DNA of 26,449 bases from Clostridiaceae bacterium UBA6110 (GTDB lineage: Bacteria > Bacillota > Clostridia > Clostridiales > Clostridiaceae): assembly GCA_002428415.1 (NCBI GenBank), contig DIWI01000097.1:40306-66754 (forward strand), written 5' to 3'. Numbering within the stretch: position 1 is the first letter of the stretch; each line of letters opens with the position of its first letter. Positions 13,724 to 23,300 of the stretch are shown here, piece by piece. A model generated the notes under the pieces. That model ran no database searches. It was given only the letters and a program-made list of their open reading frames with translations, and was not told the DNA's origin. Made by a program: the position numbers and the translations under genes.

Positions 13724-14542
13724 ATGGCACTTTTAGAGATAAACAATGCTGGATTCAGCTATGGGGAAAAAAGAATATTCAAAAATATAGGATTCAAGGT
13801 TGAACCGGGGGAAATATACTGTGTCTTCGGACCTAACGGATGTGGAAAGTCCACTCTGCTGGAATGCGTGCTCGGGCTTTTGAAGCTGGATGAGGGTGAA
13901 ATACTCATCGGTGGAAAGAACTCTGAAAGGATGAAGCCCTCAGAGCTTGCAAGATACGCAGCATACGTACCTCAGATGCATGAGAAGACATGCCCTTACA
14001 AGGTCATTGATTTTGTACTAATGGGAAGGGCAGCTTACACCAAAATGCTTGGTTCGCCAGGAAAGGCTGACATCAGGATAGCTGAGAGCGCACTTGATGC
14101 TTTGGGAATAGGTGATTTCAAGGACAGGCCCTACACTCAGCTTAGCGGCGGCGAACTCCAGCTTGTAATGATTGCAAGGGCCCTGGCTCAGGAAACACCG
14201 GTCATTGTGCTTGATGAACCCACGAGCCACCTTGACTTCAAGAACGACATTGCCATACTTGAAACCATCGCACATCTTGCGAAGGAAAGGGATCTTGCGA
14301 TACTTATGGCAACCCATTTCCCGAACCAGGGATTTTTCTTCGAGTACAAGGATTTGCCTGTTGAAATACTCCTTATGGGCTATGAGAACAATCTACTGGC
14401 AGGAAAGCCTTCAGATGTATTCACAGAAGTGAACATGCGGGTGGTATTTGGCATGGACAGCAGAGTGATTGCCTGTGAGACTGAGGAGCAAAAAGTACTG
14501 CGGCAGATCGTGTCTATAAGGTCTGAATCATCAGGAAGCTGA
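13724..14542 (+). CDS. ABC importer ATPase (FecE/BtuD type)
   Basis: 272 residues, ATG at 13724 directly after the permease. Walker A GPNGCGKST (36-44), Q-loop VPQ (82-84), signature LSGGE (140-144), Walker B VIVLDEPTSHLD (160-171) and switch His198 in MATHFP are all present, so it should hydrolyse ATP. The length and extended C-terminal tail (ENNLLAGKPSDVFTEVNMRV) match ATPases that serve FecCD permeases. It powers the importer formed with the permease (12715) and binding protein (14564). The RBS for the next gene follows after a 21-base gap. Confidence 0.95.
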   Translation: MALLEINNAGFSYGEKRIFKNIGFKVEPGEIYCVFGPNGCGKSTLLECVLGLLKLDEGEILIGGKNSERMKPSELARYAAYVPQMHEKTCPYKVIDFVLMGRAAYTKMLGSPGKADIRIAESALDALGIGDFKDRPYTQLSGGELQLVMIARALAQETPVIVLDEPTSHLDFKNDIAILETIAHLAKERDLAILMATHFPNQGFFFEYKDLPVEILLMGYENNLLAGKPSDVFTEVNMRVVFGMDSRVIACETEEQKVLRQIVSIRSESSGS

Positions 14543-14563
14543 TTAGAGGGAGGTAACATATCG

Positions 14564-15643
14564 ATGGTGAAGAGACTTGGCGCAATATTCACAATGACGC
14601 TTCTTGTACTTGGAGTATCAGGCTGCCAAACGATGACAAACCCTACGGTTCAGAATGAAAGCATCGCTATGGTGTCTGTTGCCGATTCCTTGGGGAGAGA
14701 GGTCAGGGTTCCTGTTAATCCGGAAAGAGTCGCATGCCTGTATGCATTCACAGGTCATGTGACTACACTATTGGATAAAGGTCCTGACATAGTAGCAGCG
14801 GTTGAAGGTCTCAAGAGAGACAAGCTGCTTACCCAATTGGTTCCTGAAATACTCATGGCATTCATCCCGCTCAGTGCAGACAAGATAAATGTAGAGGAAC
14901 TCATTAAATCAGACCCGGACCTTATTTTCATAAGGGAAGACTCGGCTAAGGACGAAAGGGAGATCGAACAGCTCGATAAGGCAGGTATCCCATATCTGGT
15001 CATCAGTGATACGACCATGGAAGAGCAGATGGAGGCCATCGGGATCATCGGAAAGGCGCTTGGCAAGGAAGCTGAGGCTGATGAATACCTTGATTTTTAC
15101 CAGGGCTCAATCGACCGGGTCAAGGCGGTAATCGATGAAATACCTGAGGCTGAACGGGTAAGGGTCTTCCACAGCGTAAATGAAGCTACCAGGACAGATT
15201 TCAAGGATACTCTTCCAGCAGAGTGGACAGCTGTTGCAGGCGCGATAAACGTATCAGTCGACAGTGACCTAAGGTTCACTGACAACAAGTATTTCGCAAG
15301 CCTTGAACAGATCTACCTGTGGGAGCCTGATGTAATACTGGCACACGAAGATGCAGCCTTGGACTATATCAGGACTAATGAACAATGGGCTGCACTTGAT
15401 GCAGTCAGGTCAGGCAAAGTGTTCAAGATGCCAAACGGAATATCCAGATGGGGACACCCGGGTTCTCTTGAGACCCCGCTAGCAATTCTATGGACAGCGA
15501 AGACACTGTATCCTGACAGGTTCACGGATCTGGACATGACAAAAGAAACAAAGGACTTTTATTTGAAATTCTTTGACATCGAACTTTCTGATGAAGCTGT
15601 TGCGGACATACTGGCCGGATCAGGCATGAGGATCCCGAAGTAG
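14564..15643 (+). CDS. ABC importer substrate-binding lipoprotein (PeriplaBP family)
   Basis: 359 residues, ATG at 14564 with GAGGGAGGT upstream. Lipobox LGVSGC puts the lipidated cysteine at 21. The start of the mature fold (VADSLGREVRVPVNPERVAC) is the typical first strand of the two-lobed FecB/BtuF fold. KINVEELIKSDPDLIFI, IPYLVISDT and the C-terminal half (WEPDVILAHEDAA, VFKMPNGISRWGHPGSLETP) continue the pattern. GISRWGHPGSLETPLAILWT is like the C-lobe segment of type II binding proteins used for oxyanions such as molybdate and tungstate as well as metal chelates. It delivers the ligand to the FecCD permease at the outer face of the membrane. Ligand not proven. Confidence 0.92.
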   Translation: MVKRLGAIFTMTLLVLGVSGCQTMTNPTVQNESIAMVSVADSLGREVRVPVNPERVACLYAFTGHVTTLLDKGPDIVAAVEGLKRDKLLTQLVPEILMAFIPLSADKINVEELIKSDPDLIFIREDSAKDEREIEQLDKAGIPYLVISDTTMEEQMEAIGIIGKALGKEAEADEYLDFYQGSIDRVKAVIDEIPEAERVRVFHSVNEATRTDFKDTLPAEWTAVAGAINVSVDSDLRFTDNKYFASLEQIYLWEPDVILAHEDAALDYIRTNEQWAALDAVRSGKVFKMPNGISRWGHPGSLETPLAILWTAKTLYPDRFTDLDMTKETKDFYLKFFDIELSDEAVADILAGSGMRIPK

Positions 15644-15691
15644 GCTGATTCGGATTTATAAAAGAATATATGGAATGAAAGGAGCCAATAG

Positions 15692-16444
15692 ATGAAGACT
15701 ATCTTCTGCATAGATGACACAGACAACATAACCAGCACAAGAGGAACTGGCGAGCTTGCAGCGATGCTAATTGGTGAAATAGAGGCAAGAGGCTGGGGAA
15801 CTGGCGGGTATATAGTAAGGCATCAGCTTTTTGTACATCCTGATGTGCCCTATACATCGCACAACAGCTCAATGTCCTTCACCCTTGATGTGAAGGAGGA
15901 TGCCTTGAGCGACATAATCGGATTTTCTGGCAGGTTCCTGGAAGAAATGAGCGAACCTGGTTCTGATCCCGGACTATGTGCTGCAGTGACTGACAAGCTT
16001 AATGACTCGTTAAGCCTCATCGAATTCGGAAAGGATGCAAAGTGTACGGTTCTGACAAAATATGATGCCTATTCACTGGCGGACAGGCTCGGAATACATC
16101 TCTCAGAACACGGTGGCACCGGTATGGGTGTAATAGGTGCGCTTGCGGGTGTAGGGCTAAGGCTCAAGGGTACTGATGGCAGAGTAAGAGGTAAGTACTT
16201 TGAAGATGAGAAGAACCAGTTAAAAGGAGTTAAGGATATCCTAAGCAATTCAACTATCGAGGTAGTTTCCACGAAAGATGGCATGGTCCTCGGTGATGAT
16301 GAAAAAGTGCTTTTGGGAGAAAAGGTCAAGGGCGTATACATAGGAGGCAAGTCTGTGCTCCTGGTGTGCCAGAGTCAGATTGAAGGTCAGGAAGCCACCT
16401 GGCAAACCTGCCCCATGGATTATATAAAAATCATTTCGGGATAG
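15692..16444 (+). CDS. Short TiaS-like protein (IDDTD domain), importer-associated
   Basis: 250 residues, ATG at 15692 with AAAGGAG seven bases upstream. The N-terminus FCIDDTDNITSTRGTGELA carries the IDDTD motif of archaeal TiaS, tRNA(Ile2) agmatinylcytidine synthetase, whose acidic residues bind metal and ATP in a kinase-like domain. VRHQLFVHPDVPYTSHNSS follows TiaS closely (the 'P-x-VPY' region), and EHGGTGMGVIGALAGVGLRL matches its conserved glycine-rich segment. The protein stops after about 250 residues, so the C-terminal OB-fold and zinc ribbon that hold tRNA in TiaS (about 420 residues) are missing. A bacterium would use TilS/lysidine for that tRNA, so another substrate is likely. It is the last gene of the importer operon, 48 bases after the binding protein, suggesting a role in handling the imported ligand or cofactor. 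Function unknown. Confidence 0.85.
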   Translation: MKTIFCIDDTDNITSTRGTGELAAMLIGEIEARGWGTGGYIVRHQLFVHPDVPYTSHNSSMSFTLDVKEDALSDIIGFSGRFLEEMSEPGSDPGLCAAVTDKLNDSLSLIEFGKDAKCTVLTKYDAYSLADRLGIHLSEHGGTGMGVIGALAGVGLRLKGTDGRVRGKYFEDEKNQLKGVKDILSNSTIEVVSTKDGMVLGDDEKVLLGEKVKGVYIGGKSVLLVCQSQIEGQEATWQTCPMDYIKIISG

Positions 16445-16793
16445 TATACTAATCAGCATATTTTTGAGGCATTTTACCTGGACGTACCACTCTAAATATT
16501 TGGAAGATATAAATATTTGATAAATATTTTACTTAGTAAATGAACAGAAGAAAAATGATTCTCTTTGAGCTCTTACAGTATATGCAAATCATTTTCAGGA
16601 TATATGCGCCGCAACGGTTTGAGGGCAATGAAACATGCGTTGTAAACAGAACTAAGCATTTATGCATCAAATGTCGTTCAAATGTCAAAAAGTGATAATG
16701 TTGATATTGTTTAGAAGTAGTGATATTTTTGTTCTGTAAGATGCATCAGAGCCGGAATCGCATGATTACAGGACACTATTTCAAAAAGCGTAT
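16445..16793. other. Intergenic stretch, AT-rich, no gene seen
   Basis: No frame with a ribosome binding site is seen. It holds three AAATATTT palindromes (16494-16529), a direct repeat CAAATGTC twice near 16669-16687, and TTGATA (16701-16706) with TATTTT (16724-16729) 17 bases on, a possible promoter for a short RNA ending at the terminator 16794-16828. Confidence 0.5.
16494..16529 (+). repeat. Three AAATATTT palindromes
   Basis: TAAATATTT occurs with its core AAATATTT at 16494-16501, 16511-16518 and 16522-16529, 49 bases after the TiaS-like stop. It could be a bendable AT-rich protein-binding site or only local AT skew. Confidence 0.5.
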
Positions 16794-16828
16794 GCGAACC
16801 GACCCTTTGGGTCGGTTTGCTTATTTTT
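16701..16828 (+). ncRNA. Candidate small RNA (promoter plus strong terminator)
   Basis: A weak promoter match (TTGATA, 17 bases, TATTTT) would start transcription near 16736 and the strong terminator at 16794-16828 would end it, giving an RNA of roughly 90 bases with no open frame. No known RNA family is recognised. The terminator could instead serve the upstream operon, 350 bases away. Confidence 0.25.
16794..16828 (+). terminator. Very strong rho-independent terminator
   Basis: GCGAACCGACCC (16794-16805), loop TTT, GGGTCGGTTTGC (16809-16820): a 12-base stem with one G-U, then TTATTTTT. It isolates the giant gene from the upstream operon. Confidence 0.93.
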
Positions 16829-17369
16829 AGCGCATTTTCTGGTTTTCTACAAACTGCTTCTGCCCTTCTAGTCATGTCAAAACGCTTCTATACGGCATCT
16901 GCAATACTCTCAATGGTTTCTCAGCACATATCACTGCACTTTAGAAATTCAAATGTCCGGAGCCAGGTCTTTAGTTCTCGGAACTGGATTCTTAAATCAA
17001 CCGCGTTTTTGCTGATCCTTAAATTCCTCAATCAGGTCATCATCATATGTATTAGAGGAAAGGGACATTGCAGTCGAGTTGATTGCCAGAGCACGACAGA
17101 ACCGTTGTGAAAGAATCGCTTAGCTCTAGTAAGGCTACTGCCAGGAGGATCCGGAACCCATGAATCGATTCCGCTTAAAGAAAAAAAGTAGTCGCAACTG
17201 TTAACTTGCTGGTGCAGTAATGAAAAGAACAAATGATTCGATTGAGTGCTTAAAATTTAACTTGCGTTACCTGGATGCTGGAAGTCGCCTGCAAAAATGA
17301 CCTCCGCGCATGATATCTGCCTTATCTGAACTTTCAGCGTATTACCTTTGATTAAAAGGAGACGATAAT
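16829..17369. other. Intergenic stretch before the giant gene, possible decayed sequence
   Basis: No complete gene is seen. On the - strand, fragments read protein-like between stops, e.g. SNTYDDDLIEEFKDQQKRG near 17000-17055 and ETIESIADAV near 16890-16920, each broken by stop codons, so this may be a decayed gene. The open + frame 16817-17110 starts inside the terminator and lacks a ribosome binding site. No clear promoter for the giant gene was identified; only its ribosome binding site AAGGAG (17356-17361) is certain. Confidence 0.4.
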
Positions 17370-20300
17370 ATGCACAAGGTGAGAGGTGACCCTGATAAAA
17401 AACTTCTCATGCTGATTGCAGCCGTATTCACGGCACTGATGATGTTTGGATCGCACTCTGTATTCGCAAGTGAACTTGGAACTGACCCTTTGCCTGAAGA
17501 GACGGCTGTGGTAGAGACCATCCCTGAAGAGACAGCAACTGAACCTGCACCTGTAATAACGGAAGTTATAGAACCTGCGCCGGAGGAGGCACTGCCGCCT
17601 GAAGAGACAGCTGTTGAGGCCACACCGCCAGTAACGGAGACTACCGAACTTCCACCGGAAGAGGCACTTCCCCCTGAAGAGGTTGTTGCCGCACCCGAGG
17701 AGACGGCTTTAGAGCCGATACCGCCAATAGTGGAGACGACTGAGCCACCACTGGAAGAGGCACTGCCACCTGAAGAGACAGCAATTGAGCCAACAACACC
17801 AGCAGCAGAAACTGAGCCACTACCAGAAGAGGCACTGCCACCAATAGAGGAGGCACTGCAGCCAATCGAAGAGGCTCTGCCGTCATTAGAGGAAGCAGTG
17901 ACAGAAATCATTGCTCCTGAAGCCCAGTTGCCAGCAACCGAGCTAGTAGAGCCACTGCCGGAGATTCTGACAGAAGCTGTCACAGATCCGGAAGCCCCGT
18001 TTGATGAAGCCTTGCCTGCCGATACAGGAGAAGAGATACTTGCTGAAACAGTATCTGCACCTGAAGGTGGAGCAGGGCTTGAAGCAATTACTAATGAAGA
18101 AGCTCAGATTCCAGAGCTGATTGACCCTAGTGGATATGTATATGATGCTATAAGCAAAGCGCCTATTACAGGAGCCACCGTCACATTGTACAAGAAAATC
18201 GATGGAGGGACTAGTGAAGGCATATATATAAACTATATCAATCCAAATCCGCAGGTCACTCTGGAAGACGGACACTATTATTTCTGGGTGGATGCAGGAG
18301 ACTACAGGCTGGAGGCAATCAAGGAAGGTTATGTGGCAGCATCGGCAGAATTCACGCAAGCGTTCATAATTGAGCTTCAGCTGCACAGGATTGACTTCTA
18401 TCTGCTTCCGACGAGTCAGGGCTGGATATGCATTGACGGTGATGTGCAGATAAATCAGGACCTGATACTTCCCGGAACAGACATTGACATGACATCTGCG
18501 AACACCGACAACACATTCAAGAGCATTACGCTCCTGGATAACAAGACGATATCGACAAGAGTGCTGGCACCAGGCGAAACGGATCTTATCGATTCGGAAT
18601 CCGCTGCAAACTCAGGAGATGTCTCAATGACCGCCTCAATAATAACAATCAAGACCGGGGCAAGGATATTGACACATACCAACAATGAGTATATGGCAGG
18701 AGCCATATTGATGACAGCGCTGGACACAAAGGAGACCACAATAACTGATTTCATACCTTCAGTACAGATAGACAACGCTGAAACGAAGATTGAGATCGGT
18801 GAGAATGTGGTAATAAAGGGAGGAGATATAACACTAATTGCCAGGTCTGACAACGAGTATGTACTGCCTGAAGATGTCACAAATCCCGATAGCCTGATTG
18901 ACAAGGCTGTCACTACCGGACTTGATCTTCTGCAGGACATCAACCTCTTCGCAGCCGTTGCTGTGTCTGATTCGGATGCGGCAATTACTGTAGCTGAGGG
19001 TGCACAAATAAGCGGCAAGAGCTTCACTGCGACGGCGAAGAGCTACACAAACGCATCCACGTCGCCAATTGCGATGGGTGCAGGAGTTTCAGTCGGCGTG
19101 GCAAGCTCCAATGCTGATGTTGTAGTACACGGAAGCATAACTACAGAAGGGGATTGCTACCTTAATGCCCTTTCCGACAACACCCTTCAGGTGGTTGGAA
19201 GCGCAAGCGGAATCGGGGGAGTCAGCTTTGCAGTGGCGGTCAGCGTATTAAATTCAGACGCTACAGTTCATGCTTCTGATACCTCGACATTAAATGTCGG
19301 GGGAAACCTGACACTTCTGTCTGAAACTGTAGACAGGAACGTGACACTGGCAAGGTCTAAGACAGGAGACAGCGGAAAGGTCGGAATGGCTGTTGCAGTC
19401 TCATATGAGAATGGAACAACGAATTCCTTGCTTGATGGAAATGCAACAGTTGCAGGGGATATGGAAGTTAAGGCATACGCGACAAAAGATTCGATAAACA
19501 TGGACAAGATGTTCGGGCAGATACCTTCAACCTCTGTAGGCGTATGTGCCCAGACTGGAGTAAATACGACAACATTCGGAAATCTTCTGGATGATGAAGC
19601 GGGCACGATAAAGACCATGATAATGGACAAGGCAAAGGTTCTCTTCGGTAAGATCAAGGATCTTGTAAAGAAGAAATCGGATGAGCAGCAGACTGCAGGG
19701 AACAAGACACAGTCACAGACATCAGCCTTCGAGCTGGCAGCTGCAGTTGCAGTTTACCTTGACATCAATACTGCCACGGCGAGGATAGGACTCCCACTGG
19801 GCACGACGTTTGCGGTAGTAAAGACACTGGGATCCGCAACAATCAATGCCATAGTGGAAAGCCAGCCTTATGTCATGGCTTCAGGAGCAATATCTGAAAC
19901 TGAGAAGACAGCCGAAGCCCAGACAGAAGAAGAGAAGAAGACCGAGTTCGCAGGATCTGCGGCAGTGGCCATAGGCATATTCACCAATAATGCATATGCT
20001 TTCATAGCCGAAAACGCATCCATGGATGCAGCTCATGATCTTGCTGTAAAGGCTGAGTCACTTAATGACTTCGAATTCGTTTGGGGGTTGAACCTTATAC
20101 AGGATGCATACAAGGCATACCTTGCACTTGGAGGAACACCCACATACAAATCAAGCGAAGGCTACAAGATGGTATATACAGGTGATGTAATCCTGGTTGA
20201 CGATGAAAATGCGACTAACGGAACTCCGGGTAACTACTACATGTACCTGGCAGAAACTAAAGATGGCATGGTCGTATACGGACAGACCATTGACCTTAAG

Positions 20301-23300
20301 ACCATCGACTTCACATCAGGAATGTGGTTTGACCTTGGTTCACTGGAGCAGGTCACTTCAGGTGATGGAGAGGTAAGCGTAAAGACTGGTGATGTGGTTG
20401 AGGTACTTGAAGGGCATTCTGCAGGAGGAGAAGGAGGACACCTTTACAAGTATTTGGGAGAGGTCCCGGCACAATTGGTACTTGGTGCTCAAAACTATGC
20501 GAATGAGCTGCTTTGGGAGGATATGGGCGCTGACTGGCAGTACAGGGGAGGTGAGCTGGTAAGGACCTTCAGCACATACCTTGACAGCTTCGGCTATGAC
20601 AACAACTTCGTTAACACCTGGACCCAGAGTACGGCAAAAGGTGCGAATGTAAGCATATGCGGAGCAGTATCGGTAATTGACCTGAATGGCACGGCACAAG
20701 CTTATATCGATAGTAATGCAAAGATAAACCAGATTACGGATATGGCATACAGGACCGGTCTGCAGAAGGTTTCAGTAACTTCAATGGTCGTGAACGAGGC
20801 GATACATCTTGGCGGAAACATTGAGGTTCCTGGTTTGTCAGGCGGCGGAAAGTCTCTGAAAATCAAGGGGTCTGTAGGTGGAACTGGAGTTGAGGCTGAG
20901 GGCGGAGCACTTGGAGGTACGGTAATCATAGTAGGATATGACAACGTGTCGACAGCGATTATTGAGGATGGAGTGCTGCTATACGCTGATGAGCTTGATG
21001 TTTCAGCGGATACGAATTCCTTCAGCTTCTCGTTCTCGGCTTCAGGCGGAACTGCAGGAACGTTCGCATTCAACGGAACCTTCTCCATTATCGACATCAA
21101 CAACAAGACGTGGGCGGGCATCGAAAACGGCGCAAGGATATTCATCGGGGATTACAGTACTCCTAAGACCGAGTCTGTATTAAGGATCCACGCTAAGGAT
21201 TCAAGCTTCATAATCAACCTTACGGGCGGCATTGCAACCTCAAACAGCATCGGCATAGGGGCGTCAATAGCCATAGATGAGATTACAAGGGATACGCAGG
21301 CATTCATCGGCAACGAGTATCTATCTGCAACGTCTGATGGCAAGCCTGGAGATGCACTCTTCACAGTCATAGCAAACGGACCTGTCACCATTGAAGCTAA
21401 GAATGACGGCTTCATATTCTCACTGGCACTCGCCGCGGCTGTAGTCAAGGAGAAGACGCCTGATCCGAACAAGCCTGAAGAGCCTAAGAGCGAGAGCAAG
21501 TTCGGACTGGGAATATCGGCTGAGGTGGTCATCAATGAGATGGGTGACACTGCGATCGCTTTTGTACATGACGCTGCAATCAAGGCAGTTTCACTTACGA
21601 TGACGGCCGGCAACAAGACGCTCATCATCGGTGCAGGCGGATCAATGTCACTGGTTACAACGAAGGGAACATCGGTTGGGCTTGCAGGATCGTTCGCTTT
21701 CAATGACATAACAAATGTGACGAAGTCGCTGACAGACAACTCTTATATACTGCTCTCAGGAAGCTATGATTCAAGCGCCGACGGAAGCGAGAGGATAATA
21801 TCAATCTGCGCCAGCGGTTCAGCATCCACAAGCTCAAACAGCGCAAGCATTGCAGGTCAGGTCAGCATTAATGCGATCGGGAGCCAGACGGCGGCGTCCA
21901 TAATCAACTTATCTGAGATTTCTGCAAACAACGTGAAGCTGATGAGCAAGGACAATTCGCTCATATTCTCCATAGCGGGCGCACTGGCATACGGAGGCAA
22001 GGGTGGAATTGGTGTATCCATAGCGTTCAATGACATACCGGGTCTCTTATGCGAGAGGAACTACACCATAGCTTCGATTGAATCCTCGGATGTTGATGCC
22101 GCAGGCTTCCTTGACATGGATGCGGAGACGAAGGGCAAGATCATAGCGATAACTGCTGCTTTAGGCGCAAGCAAGGAAGGCATGGCAGGTGCGCTGTCTG
22201 TTTCCGTAAACACAATCATCGGTGACACTAAGGTGTTTGTAAGCGGTAAGAAGACCCTTGGTCAGGATATTGAAGGCGCTGTGACAATGGATGCCATAGA
22301 TGAATCGTACATATTCTCACTGGCAGGATCCCTTGCGGCATCTGATAAGGCTTCGTTTGGAATCGCATTGTCCTATAACGAGATCGACAAGATCGTCACT
22401 GCGTATCTGCTGGATACGAAACTTGATGCTGCTTCTCTTGCAATGAAGTCTTCCACAGATGCGACAATACACAATATTACTGCGGGTGGAGCAGTGGCAA
22501 AGACTCTTGCTGCAGGTGGATCTGTATCAGTAAATAACATAGGGTCAGACACCGAGACGTATATCAAGAATTCGGAAATTGAGACTGTGAACAGCATTTC
22601 TCTTGATGCAACGGATAACCTTAAGATAGGAGCGATATCCGGTACGGTTGCAGGAGCAGGAAAGGCGGCAATAGGAGTTGCAATCGCGACTAACAACATC
22701 GGTACCTCAGGTGACCCGAACAAGACAAGAAGCTACATTGAGAATTCCAAGGTTGTTTCAACTGCTGGCGGACTTAGTCTGAGCGCTGTTTCAAACTCAG
22801 TCATCAAGAACATTACAGGAGCAGGAACAATTGCCGGTGATGGAGGCTTAAGCGGAGCAGCTTCAATAAACAATGTATATTCCTTGATTGAAGCTTTTAT
22901 CAAGGACTGCAATGCAGCTGAAAGGTATGTCCGTGTATTGGGAGACCTCATAATGAAGGCTGAGGACCACTCAACGGTCAGCATAATATCCGTGACACTT
23001 GCAGTATCTGGCAAGGTTTCAGCAGGAGCAGCGGTTGGAACGGTGAATATCGGTACTGTAGCATCGCCACATGTCATAACAGCTAACATAGACAATTCGA
23101 ATGTCGAGACTACGGGCGGTAAGGCTGAGCTAACAGCGAAGGCTGATGCTGTGATATTCAACTTCACGGCAGGAATAGCAGTTGGAGGCAACGCTGGTGC
23201 TCAGGGTTCAGTATCAGTTAATAATGTGAGGACGAATACAAACACTGAGATCAGAAACAATTCCATTGTGAACGCTAAGAACGGTGTGACTCTCAAGGCT

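Noticed and set aside
16817..17232. Short open frames on both strands before the giant gene
   Set aside because: The + strand one starts inside a terminator and the - strand one has no ribosome binding site or recognisable domain.
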